Part shown: positions 26,913 to 34,725 of the stretch, one piece after another
Layout: each line of letters begins with the position of its first letter
Position numbering within the stretch: the first letter of the stretch is position 1
Source: DASPOF01 sp035626155
GTDB taxonomy: Bacteria > Desulfobacterota > Binatia > Binatales > Binataceae
Direction of reading: 5' to 3'
Assembly (NCBI GenBank): GCA_035626155.1
Contig: DASPOF010000070.1
Coordinates: forward strand, 35,071-99,070
Length of the DNA stretch: 64,000 bases
Notes under the pieces: model-generated
Database searches by the model: none
What the model was told of the DNA's origin: nothing
Seen by the model: the letters and a program-made list of their open reading frames with translations, nothing else
Translations under genes and position numbers: made by a program

Positions 26913-29792
26913 TCAAATCCAATTCCTCAGGCCCGGCCCCTCCAGCCACATTCGCGCGTAATAGCCGGCGCGATCGATCGGTATCGCCGTCCATACCGGA
27001 AAGAAATACACGAACAGCACCACCGCCGTCGCGAGAAAAACCACGCTCACGAACCTCCCCGGGTACGGCGTCTCTCCGAGTATCACCATGTAGGACAGGA
27101 ACATCGCCATGAACGCGATTGCGCCCCACGTCGTGCCCAATCCCAGGATGAACACGGGCGTCATCGTGAGCAGCAGCGCGATGTGCTCCCACGGCTCCGC
27201 GGTCTCATCCCAGCATTGCGCCAGGACGCCGGCGAGCGCGATGAAGGCCAGGTAGGTCGACGCCATGTAGTGGTAGAGAAAGAGCGTCCGCCCGATCCAG
27301 ATCCAGATCCCAAGGTATCCGATGTAGCCCAGGACGAGGAACGAACGGACCAGATTGGGCCGCTCGACCGCCTGCACCGCGGCGATTGTGATCGCCGTCA
27401 GCGCTCCCCAGCACAGAAGCGGGTTCGACCCAAACCAGATCGTCGCGACATTGCCGGTCTTCGGAAAGTTCTGCCAATACGCGACCGCCCGCAGCATCAG
27501 CGGCCAGCTCCACCACGGCGATGCGTACGGATGGGTCGCCGTCGAGACGCTTTTCTCGTAGCCGACGATGTCCTGGTAATACTTGAACAGGTCCTCGATT
27601 CCGCCCCACCAGCCGAGCCAGTAGTGCGGCAGAAACACCGCGATGTACGCGATCGAGGCGACCGATCCCGTAAGCGCTACTGCGCCGATGATTCGGATGT
27701 CGCGCAGCCGGCCGCCCGCGCCCGACCGATAGAGCACGTAAACGAGGAACCCCATCACGAGGAGGAACGTCACCGCGGGAATGTACAGCTTGCTCGCGAC
27801 GCACAGCCCAAGCGCGATACCGAGCCACGGCAGGATTTTCCGCCGTTCCAGCAAGCCGGGGGTCTCGACGAATCGGAAAAATAGCAGATACGAAACCGCG
27901 GCGAGCGTGATGTACACGATGTCGATCACCGCGATGCGCGAATCGACCAGGAACACCCCGTCGAACGCGATGAATGCCGCGGCCAGAGACGCCGCAAGGC
28001 GCGAATGAAGCATCCGCCGCACCAGTAGATACGTGACGCCGATCAGCGCGGTCCCGATGGCCGCGTTGGCGATGCGCCAGCTCCACGGATGATCCCCGAA
28101 AAGCCGGATGCCCAGCGCGATCAGCAGCTTGGCGAGCGGCGGATGCGGATCGAGGAACGGCTCGGAATGCAGATAGTGGCGCGCCTGCCCGACGAAGTGC
28201 ACCTCATCGAAAACAATCTCGGGAGGAGTGTTCAGATGCCAGAAGCGGATGATGCCGCCGAGTGCAAGCATCGCGGAAATCACGATTGTGTCGGCGCGGA
28301 TCCATCCGAGCGGCTCCGGGCGCTCCTCAGGCTCGGGCGCCTCGGACGGCTGGCGGGTCAGGCGTTGCAAGATCGCGTTCAGCCGCGGGGAGTGCACCTC
28401 CGCGCCTTCCAGGCTGACCGCGCCATAGATCGCCGCCGCAGCGAAAATCGCAACGTTCAGCGCCGATGCGGCCATCGCAAGTCCGTCGCGCGCGTCGAAG
28501 AACACGATCGTCTTGAGCGTGTGCAATACGTAGGCGAGGTTGAACAGGCAGGTGAGGCTCAGCGCGCCGAACACCGCGAGCATCTCGATCGACTCCAGCG
28601 CGAGCGGGATCGCGAACACGATCGCCGGATACAGGTAGCGCTCGTGCATCCGCGGAGCGAGCAGGAAGAAGCCGAAAATCGTGATGAAGGCGGCGTACAG
28701 CAGCGTCTTCGCCGTCCGCTTACGCCAAAGAATCCACGCAACAAACCCGTACAGCGGAACGAGCAGGCTCATCCCCAGCCCGAAGTAGGAGATTCCCGCG
28801 ACCGTCCCCGAATCCGGCTGCCGAAGCCCGCCTATCAGCGCCATCAGGTTGAAAGCGTTGACCGAGGTCTCGTGATAGTAAGCCGCGGTTGAGGTGTAGA
28901 GTTCGAGAATCCAGTTCCAGGGATGGCCGACTTGAAACGGTGCAATCCCGATTACGAACACCGATATCCCCACCACCGCGCAGCGCGCCCAGCACCGCAC
29001 GTCCGTCTCGAGCATCGTCCACCACGCCAGCACCGGCGCCAGCATCAGCCCCTGCGGCTTGACCAGCACCGAGATCGCCGCCATCGCCCAGCACAGTTCG
29101 TATTGCGATGCGAGCAGCGCGATAACGCTGAGCAACATCGTGAACGTAAGCACCGAGTCGCTCTGGCCCCACACCACCGTGTCGAACAACAATACCGGGT
29201 TCAGCGCGATCATCAGCATCGCGCCCAGCGCGATCGCGGTGCGCCGGTCGCGCCGGACCAACGAATAGACCAGCGCGGCGAGGAAGAAGTCGGCGACGAT
29301 CGCGGGACTCTCGGCGATCAGCCGCTGAGTGTCGCCGGTCGCATGAAGCAGGTTGGTGAGAACGCCGGCGACCCAGAGCGCGTAGAGGTAACCGGGCGGG
29401 TAATCGAGAAAATAGCCCGCCTGGTACGTATGCGCCGGGCCCAGATTCGCGATTTGGAGCGCCCACGCCTGGTAGCTGCCCACGTCAGGCCCGAAGCCGG
29501 GAAAGAACGACAGGGCCGCGGTCTTCACGATCGCGAGCGCGCCCAGCGTGACCGCGGCGGTCTCGAGACCGGACTCGGGGTCGCTCGCGATCGGTTTGAG
29601 CGCGCAAGCAAATGCGTAGCCGACAATCGAGATCAGGATGACGCCGGCCAGGATGCCCGCGAGTTTGCCCGATCCCGCCGGCGCCTGCGCGCCCGGCTCC
29701 GCGGCGAGCGATGCCGCAGCGAGCAGCGCGACGCCGAGCATCGTCACAACGCGGCGCGGACCGCGCGGCGCGAGCGTCTTCCACCGCCGCAT
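26913..29792 (-). CDS. Double GT-C fusion: Gpi18-like half plus PMT (protein O-mannosyltransferase) half
   Basis: 959 residues from the ATG at 29790-29792, preceded by GGAAGG; a GTG 33 bases upstream is the alternative. The N-terminal half (to about 465) has FGPDVGSYQAWA (about 100-111), LDYPPGYLYALW (129-140) and a late PRMHERYLYPA, the signature of Gpi18-related mannosyltransferases. A polar linker rich in P and E (about 470-495) follows. The C-terminal half is a PMT enzyme: FDEVHFVGQARHYLH with the catalytic acidic pair D529-E530, FLDPHPPLAKLLIALG, FDGVFLVDSRIAVIDIVY, and a terminal four-helix PMT region with GNVATIWFGSNPLLCW. The protein thus joins two polyprenyl-phosphate-sugar-dependent transferases. 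Substrates are not known. Confidence 0.85.
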   Translation of the reverse strand: MRRWKTLAPRGPRRVVTMLGVALLAAASLAAEPGAQAPAGSGKLAGILAGVILISIVGYAFACALKPIASDPESGLETAAVTLGALAIVKTAALSFFPGFGPDVGSYQAWALQIANLGPAHTYQAGYFLDYPPGYLYALWVAGVLTNLLHATGDTQRLIAESPAIVADFFLAALVYSLVRRDRRTAIALGAMLMIALNPVLLFDTVVWGQSDSVLTFTMLLSVIALLASQYELCWAMAAISVLVKPQGLMLAPVLAWWTMLETDVRCWARCAVVGISVFVIGIAPFQVGHPWNWILELYTSTAAYYHETSVNAFNLMALIGGLRQPDSGTVAGISYFGLGMSLLVPLYGFVAWILWRKRTAKTLLYAAFITIFGFFLLAPRMHERYLYPAIVFAIPLALESIEMLAVFGALSLTCLFNLAYVLHTLKTIVFFDARDGLAMAASALNVAIFAAAAIYGAVSLEGAEVHSPRLNAILQRLTRQPSEAPEPEERPEPLGWIRADTIVISAMLALGGIIRFWHLNTPPEIVFDEVHFVGQARHYLHSEPFLDPHPPLAKLLIALGIRLFGDHPWSWRIANAAIGTALIGVTYLLVRRMLHSRLAASLAAAFIAFDGVFLVDSRIAVIDIVYITLAAVSYLLFFRFVETPGLLERRKILPWLGIALGLCVASKLYIPAVTFLLVMGFLVYVLYRSGAGGRLRDIRIIGAVALTGSVASIAYIAVFLPHYWLGWWGGIEDLFKYYQDIVGYEKSVSTATHPYASPWWSWPLMLRAVAYWQNFPKTGNVATIWFGSNPLLCWGALTAITIAAVQAVERPNLVRSFLVLGYIGYLGIWIWIGRTLFLYHYMASTYLAFIALAGVLAQCWDETAEPWEHIALLLTMTPVFILGLGTTWGAIAFMAMFLSYMVILGETPYPGRFVSVVFLATAVVLFVYFFPVWTAIPIDRAGYYARMWLEGPGLRNWI

Positions 29793-29975
29793 CAGGGCGA
29801 GACCTTCCGGGTTATCAAGCCGCACCAGTCACGCTTCGAGCGCGTCCCCATCGGAAACTGACTCGCTAACATAGCGAACTGGAACCGCGCGATGAACACC
29901 ACGCTGCGCCGAACATGGCTGGCGCGGGGCGGCGGCGCGGGACTATCATTCCTGAACCGCAAGGAGGCCTCGCGC

Positions 29976-30638
29976 ATGGATCTGATTCATACGGCCTACG
30001 AACCGGCAGGCAGCGGCCCGCATCCGGCGATCAGCGCGTTCCACGGATGGGGCGCAAACGCGCTCGACCTGCTCGGCCTGGCGCCGTATATCGCGGAGGG
30101 GCGATGCATCGTCGTCTGCCCGCAAGGCCCGATCGAGGTGGCTATCGGTCCCACGCGCGGCTTTGGCTGGTATCAGATTCGCACCGGCGGTGCGCACGAT
30201 CCCGCGGTTCTCGAGGCTACCAGCCGCGCCGGGGCCGCTTTCATCGACGCCGCCATGGAGCGTTATCCAATCGACCCGCGCAAGCTGATTCTGCTCGGCT
30301 TCAGCCAGGGCGGCTCGATGGCGTACCGGCTGGCGATGACGAATCCGGCGAGGTTCGCCGCGATGGTTGCGATTTCGACCTGGTTTGCGCCCGAGCTGAA
30401 GGAGCTTGCGACTGATCGCGATGCGCTCACGCGGCTTCCCACGCTCATCCAGCACGGACGCGCCGACGAGATGGTCGAGATCGCGCGCGCCCGCGCCTCG
30501 GTGGACCATCTTCGCGAACTTAAGATTCCGGTCACGTTCCGCGAGTACGATTGCGGCCACGAGATCACCGCCGAGAGCCTCGATGACCTGTCGCAATTCC
30601 TGATGCAGAAGGTCGTCCAGCCGATTCTGACCGTATGA
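29976..30638 (+). CDS. Phospholipase/carboxylesterase-type alpha/beta hydrolase
   Basis: 220 residues. AAGGAGG lies eight to nine bases before the ATG at 29976-29978, fixing the start against longer in-frame candidates. The catalytic triad is visible: S110 in GFSQGGS, D164 in HGRADEMV and H195 in DCGHEI. FHGWGANALDL forms the oxyanion region. This is the YpfH-like esterase/thioesterase group, cytoplasmic since no signal peptide is seen. It diverges from the glycosyltransferase operon and is followed by mazG after 37 bases. Confidence 0.9.
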   Translation: MDLIHTAYEPAGSGPHPAISAFHGWGANALDLLGLAPYIAEGRCIVVCPQGPIEVAIGPTRGFGWYQIRTGGAHDPAVLEATSRAGAAFIDAAMERYPIDPRKLILLGFSQGGSMAYRLAMTNPARFAAMVAISTWFAPELKELATDRDALTRLPTLIQHGRADEMVEIARARASVDHLRELKIPVTFREYDCGHEITAESLDDLSQFLMQKVVQPILTV

Positions 30639-30675
30639 GCACGCCCCGCCCGCTGAGTCCGTTAGAGTTGGCCCC

Positions 30676-31485
30676 ATGAGCGGCCCCTCGAGCGAAAGTG
30701 GCGGCGAGTTTGCGCGCCTGCTCGCCGTCATCCGCGAGCTTCGCCAGCGATGCCCCTGGGATCGCGAGCAGAAACTCGCCGATTCGCCCCGCCACATCAT
30801 CGAGGAAGCCTACGAAGCGGCCGACGCGATCGGTGGCGGCGATCACGCCGAGATTGCCGACGAACTCGGCGATCTAATCGTGCAAGCGCTGTTCGCGGGC
30901 GTGATCGCGGCCGAAGAGGGCCCGTTCGATGTCGCCGCCATCCTGGACGGCGCTGCGAACAAGCTCATCCGGCGCCATCCGCACGTTTACGGCGATGAGA
31001 AGGCCGAGACGGCCGCGCAGGTGCTCGCCAAATGGGAGCGGATCAAGGCGGAGGAACGGGGGAATGCCGCCGCCGGCGGATCGCTCCGCGATGCGGGCCG
31101 GGCGCTGCCCGCCCTGATGCGTGCGGAGAAGCTCGGCGAGCGGGCGCGGCAGGCCGGGATGGATTGGGCGGACGCGCGCGAGGTGCTCGCCAAGGTGCGC
31201 GAGGAACTCGGCGAGATCGAGCAGGCGCTCGAGCGCGGCGATGTGGCCGATGCGGCGGAGGAGCTGGGCGATGCGATGCTGGCGCTCGCGAATGCGCCGC
31301 GGTTTTTGGGCCGCAATGCCGAGGAGACGCTGCGGCGCGGATGCGAAAAGTTTATCGCGCGATTCGAGCGCGTCGAGCGAATCGCCGCCGAGCGCGGAAT
31401 CGATTTGAAGAATCTCGCGCCCGCCGATGTCGAAGCGTTATGGCAGGAGGCCAAAAAGCTGGCAGGCTCGTCCTCGAAACGGTAA
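30676..31485 (+). CDS. mazG: Nucleoside triphosphate pyrophosphohydrolase MazG
   Basis: 269 residues made of two MazG domains. The N-terminal one begins LRQRCPWDREQKLADSPRHI, with EEAYEAADAI and DELGDL metal-binding acidic residues. The C-terminal one has KVREELGEIEQAL and EELGDAMLALANAPRFLG. It hydrolyses (d)NTPs to monophosphates and pyrophosphate for nucleotide-pool cleaning. The length and order match the E. coli-type MazG. Confidence 0.95.
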   Translation: MSGPSSESGGEFARLLAVIRELRQRCPWDREQKLADSPRHIIEEAYEAADAIGGGDHAEIADELGDLIVQALFAGVIAAEEGPFDVAAILDGAANKLIRRHPHVYGDEKAETAAQVLAKWERIKAEERGNAAAGGSLRDAGRALPALMRAEKLGERARQAGMDWADAREVLAKVREELGEIEQALERGDVADAAEELGDAMLALANAPRFLGRNAEETLRRGCEKFIARFERVERIAAERGIDLKNLAPADVEALWQEAKKLAGSSSKR

Positions 31486-31964
31486 TCCATACGATATTGT
31501 TTCCCGGCGCGGTCACGGTCGCGCTTCCGTGGTGGATTCTGGTTTCGGGCGCGCGCCATCTTTCGCCGTGGAGCCTCGCTCGGTCGATCGGCATCCTTCC
31601 GATCGCGCTCGGCGCTGCGATTCTGGCCTGGTGTTCGTGGGACTTCATCGTGTCGGGACGCGGGACCCCGAACCCGCTCGATCCGCCCCGGATGCTGGTC
31701 TCACGCGGCGCGTATCGATACGTGCGAAATCCCATGTACGCCGGCATCGCGCTGATTCTTCTGGGAGAGGCGATTTTGTTCGGCGCGCCGATGCTGCTCG
31801 CGTATGCGGCGATCGTCACGACGGCCTTTCATCTGTTCGTGGTGCTGTACGAGGAGCCGTTCCTGCGCGCGCGATTCGGCGCATCGTATGAGGAGTTCTG
31901 CCGCCGCGTCCCGCGCTGGATACCGCGTACCCAGTTGACCCGCGGGAGCCGCACTGTTAGCTAA
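31440..31964 (+). CDS. Isoprenylcysteine carboxyl methyltransferase-like membrane methyltransferase
   Basis: 174 residues from an ATG at 31440 that lies 46 bases inside mazG; no ribosome-binding site is evident, so the exact start is uncertain. Four to five hydrophobic stretches are seen. The ICMT/PEMT signature is present: LVSRGAYRYVRNPMYAGIAL at 86-105, then EEPFLRARFGASYEEFCRRVPRWIP at the C-terminus (SAM and substrate sites). Bacterial members methylate small lipids, phospholipids or unknown acceptors. Confidence 0.85.
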   Translation: MAGGQKAGRLVLETVIHTILFPGAVTVALPWWILVSGARHLSPWSLARSIGILPIALGAAILAWCSWDFIVSGRGTPNPLDPPRMLVSRGAYRYVRNPMYAGIALILLGEAILFGAPMLLAYAAIVTTAFHLFVVLYEEPFLRARFGASYEEFCRRVPRWIPRTQLTRGSRTVS

Positions 31965-31972
31965 ATCAGGTT

Positions 31973-32275
31973 ATGCCGCACGTTCCAGTACATCCGTCGG
32001 CGCAAAAGCGCCATCGACAGAACCTCAAACGCCGGGAGCGCAATCGCGCAATCAAGAGCCGCGTCCACGCCGCGGTCAAAGAGGCCGCCGAGGCTATCGC
32101 GGGCACCGATCCAGCCGCGGCCAAGGAAAAGCTGCGCGCCGCGACCCGGCTGCTCGACAAGGCCGGGAGCAAGGGAACGCTCAATCGCAACCTGGTCCGC
32201 CGGCAGGTGGCGCGGCTTTCCGCACGCCTGCACAAGGCGCAAAGCCAGGCCGCCGCGCAGCCGAAAGCACCGTAG
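31973..32275 (+). CDS. rpsT: 30S ribosomal protein S20
   Basis: 100 residues, highly basic, starting MPHVPVHPSAQKRHRQNLKRR with the conserved S20 core AIKSRVHAAVKEA and GTLNRNLVRRQVARLSARLHKA. It binds 16S rRNA in the body of the small subunit. The gene starts 8 bases after the methyltransferase stop with AATCAGG upstream. The MITE-like element starts 12 bases after it. Confidence 0.95.
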   Translation: MPHVPVHPSAQKRHRQNLKRRERNRAIKSRVHAAVKEAAEAIAGTDPAAAKEKLRAATRLLDKAGSKGTLNRNLVRRQVARLSARLHKAQSQAAAQPKAP

Positions 32276-32287
32276 CGGGCGGAGAAT

Positions 32288-32469
32288 CCTGCACCCCCAT
32301 CCTAGCCTTCCCCCGCATCAAAAAGCAGGGGAAGGGATTCGGATTCCGCCTCCTTTTTTCGTGCGGGGAAAACTTCTTATTTCCTCCTCCAAGTCTTTGG
32401 TGTGGGGATAACTCCCAAATGTCCTCCCCCATTTTTTGATATGGGGGAGGAATAAGGTGGGGGTGCAGG
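32288..32469. repeat. MITE-like inverted-repeat element of about 182 bp
   Basis: The two ends are imperfect inverted repeats of 36-37 bases (32288-32324 and 32433-32469), about 29 of 36 positions pairing. The outermost 12 bases (cctgcacccccA) pair perfectly. Two smaller perfect hairpins lie inside: an 8-bp stem CCTTCCCC/GGGGAAGG (32306-32313 with 32328-32335) and a 10-bp stem CCTCCCCCAT/ATGGGGGAGG (32423-32432 with 32441-32450). There is no open frame. The C/G-run and A/T-run composition differs from neighbouring coding DNA. It fills the gap between convergent rpsT and holA and could also end transcription from both sides. Confidence 0.75.
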
Positions 32470-32508
32470 GGTCCACGCGCGGCCGAAATATTCGGCGATG
32501 CCCGCGAA

Positions 32509-33585
32509 TCACCGGGCGGGCGCGGCGCCCTCGCCGAGCAGATCGATCACCAACCCATAGAGCGCCTGCTCGCGCTCCTTGATGCGCCCGTTCTTGAATC
32601 CGGCGTCCATCTCGCACGCGCGCCGGTAAGCATTTTCCAGGCGCGGCGCGCCGAATCGGCGCGCTCCATCGATCGCGCGCGAGGCCAGATTGCTCGCCGG
32701 CGCGACGCCGAGCGATGACGCGATCTCGCCCGCGCCCCGCCGCCGCGCGAGCATCGCCGCGGCAACCATCATCCGGCGCATCACCGGAACGATTTCGACG
32801 GAGAGTATTTCGATCGGGTCGCGTCCAAGTGCGATCGACCGCGCGACTTGCGCGAGCGCCGCCGCTGCGCGCGCGCCCGCGATGCTGTCGGCGATTTCGA
32901 ACAGTTGCGGCATCCTCGCGCCGCCGGGCGAATCGAGCGCGTCGGGCCCCAGCGCCTTGGACTCATCGGCGAGGATCGCGGCTTTGGCGAGCGAATTCGC
33001 GATCGCGCCGAGATCGCCGTCATGACGCGAGATCAGGAGATCGATCGCGGCGGGAGCTAGCCGGACCCCTGCGGTGCGCGCAAGAACCTGCACGTATTGG
33101 CCCAGTTGATTGTCGAATGGCCGCAGGCAATTGACCAGGGTTGCGGATTTGTCCGCGGCGCGGCGAATCCTTGCCGGCGCGTTGTCGCGTTCGTAGAGGA
33201 AGATCAACTGGCCCGGCCCGCGATAACCCTCGATTACCTCGGCGACCGCGCCCTCCCCTGCTCCACCCGCACTCGGTTCTCCGTCGGTCTCATCGCCGGC
33301 ATCGGAGGCGCGGTCGCGGCGCGAACGCAGCACGCGGCACGTAATCACACGCTTGGGCGCGAAGAGATCGGGCGCGCGAATTTCCTCGAGCACGGCGCCA
33401 AAGTCGCCGGAGGCCCCAACCTGAAAGGATCGATACTGAAGGCCCTGCGAACACAGACGCCGAACCAGCGCACCGAGCACATACTCGCGAAGGAAGGCAT
33501 GCGGACCGAAGATCACTACCACGGGCCGAACGCCCGCAGCGGAATCCAACGAACGAAGAAAGCCGAGCGCGTTTTCAACCGCCAT
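32509..33585 (-). CDS. holA: DNA polymerase III subunit delta
   Basis: 358 residues. The clamp-loader subunit that opens the beta clamp. It shows VVVIFGPHAFLREYVLGALVRRL near the start, FAPKRVITCRVLR, a QLIFLYERD strand and the C-terminal alpha-helical collar domain with LARRRGAGEIASSLG. HolA sequences are poorly conserved, and this one fits the family by layout and by position after lptE. It reads out into the MITE-like element. Confidence 0.9.
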   Translation of the reverse strand: MAVENALGFLRSLDSAAGVRPVVVIFGPHAFLREYVLGALVRRLCSQGLQYRSFQVGASGDFGAVLEEIRAPDLFAPKRVITCRVLRSRRDRASDAGDETDGEPSAGGAGEGAVAEVIEGYRGPGQLIFLYERDNAPARIRRAADKSATLVNCLRPFDNQLGQYVQVLARTAGVRLAPAAIDLLISRHDGDLGAIANSLAKAAILADESKALGPDALDSPGGARMPQLFEIADSIAGARAAAALAQVARSIALGRDPIEILSVEIVPVMRRMMVAAAMLARRRGAGEIASSLGVAPASNLASRAIDGARRFGAPRLENAYRRACEMDAGFKNGRIKEREQALYGLVIDLLGEGAAPAR

Positions 33586-33639
33586 CGCGCGCCACGCCCA
33601 TCAGCCGCCCGCCCCCGCATCGCCCGCGATGCAGCCGCA

Positions 33640-34221
33640 TCAGAAGCCCTCGGCCATCGACGCGTACAGGTTCTGCGCGAGCTGCGTCATCGCGTCGGTC
33701 TTCGCCATCGCGGTCTGCGTCTGGGCGACCTGCGCATCCGGCAACTGGGCGATGTCTGCGCTGCGCAGATTATGCTGGAGAAACAAAGGAGTCGTTGCGA
33801 CCACAGCCTGCGCGACCACGGGCGCCTGCTGAGCGTTGGATAACGACCTCACACTCCAGAGGATTTTGTTCGTGCGCAGATCGGTCAGCGCTGCCGAGAC
33901 CGTCACCGACTGGTTGTAGATGGTCGGCTCGAGCACCGCGTTGAACGACCCCGCCAGCGAATTGACCGCGACAACTTCACCCGTCAATTCGAGGTCGGCC
34001 TGCGCGGGGCTGTCCACCAGCCGCAGGCGGTGATGACGCGCGATCTCGTCCTTCACGTAGCGCATGAATTCGTCGTTGACGCCCGTCTGGCGGGTGTGAT
34101 TGCCGAACCGCTCGACGTAAATCGTCCTGGAATCGGACGGGAGATTTGTGCCCGACGCGGCGAACTGATAGCCGCATCCCGCAAGCGCGAGCGTAAGCCC
34201 CAGCAGGAGCGCGCGTCTCAT
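33640..34221 (-). CDS. lptE: LPS-assembly lipoprotein LptE
   Basis: 193 residues from the ATG at 34219-34221, giving a lipoprotein signal MRRALLLGLTLALAGC with lipobox LAGC. An upstream in-frame ATG at 34240-34242 would lie inside nusB. After the cysteine GYQFAASGTNLPSDSRTIYVERFGN is the LptE opening, and LTGEVVAVN, EPTIYNQSVTVSAALTDLRTNKILW and a long C-terminal helix follow. It plugs LptD in the outer membrane for LPS export. This is the clearest evidence for a diderm LPS-bearing cell. It starts 1 base after the nusB stop. Confidence 0.92.
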   Translation of the reverse strand: MRRALLLGLTLALAGCGYQFAASGTNLPSDSRTIYVERFGNHTRQTGVNDEFMRYVKDEIARHHRLRLVDSPAQADLELTGEVVAVNSLAGSFNAVLEPTIYNQSVTVSAALTDLRTNKILWSVRSLSNAQQAPVVAQAVVATTPLFLQHNLRSADIAQLPDAQVAQTQTAMAKTDAMTQLAQNLYASMAEGF

Positions 34222-34222
34222 G

Positions 34223-34669
34223 CTATTCAGCCTTGGCCGCATCCGCCGGCTCGCCTTTCTCCCGCAGTTTCAGCCGCCCCGCGATTTCGTCGAGGACCCC
34301 GTTCACGAACCGGCCCGAATCCCGGTCGCCGTATCGCTTGGCGAGTTCGATCGCCTCGTCGATGGTCACGCGCGCGGGGATATCGTCGCGCTTCAGCAAC
34401 TCGTACAGGGCGAGCCGCAGGATGTTGTGATCGACCCGTGACAGCCGCCTCACCGACCAATGCTCGAGCGCGCCGGCGATGATCTGGTCGAGATTCGCCG
34501 TCTCAGCGCGGACGCCGGCGATAAGTTCTGCCGCAAAGGCTCGCGCGCGCTCATCGGCCGCAAAATCCTCGAAGAACAGCGCGAGGTCCTCGTTGGTCGC
34601 GCCGCCGCAAATGTCGATCCGGTAGAGAGCCTTGAGCGCAATCTCGCGCCCCAAGTGTCTGAGTCCCAT
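34223..34669 (-). CDS. nusB: Transcription antitermination protein NusB
   Basis: 148 residues, all-helical, with REIALKALYRIDICGG at the start, SVRRLSRVDHNILRLALYELL and IPARVTIDEAIELAKRYGDRDSGRFVNGVLDEIA, the standard NusB motifs. It binds boxA RNA with S10 during rRNA antitermination. It normally follows ribH, but here follows ribBA directly, 56 bases away. Confidence 0.95.
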   Translation of the reverse strand: MGLRHLGREIALKALYRIDICGGATNEDLALFFEDFAADERARAFAAELIAGVRAETANLDQIIAGALEHWSVRRLSRVDHNILRLALYELLKRDDIPARVTIDEAIELAKRYGDRDSGRFVNGVLDEIAGRLKLREKGEPADAAKAE

Positions 34670-34725
34670 ATTGATTCGAACGCGCAGGTCGTCCGGCTCG
34701 CTCGCGCCGCACGCACGCCCGCCCT

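Noticed and set aside
32181..32617. Short minus-strand frames across the rpsT-holA gap
   Set aside because: They translate the inverted-repeat element and have no coding character; the DNA is better explained as a MITE-like repeat.
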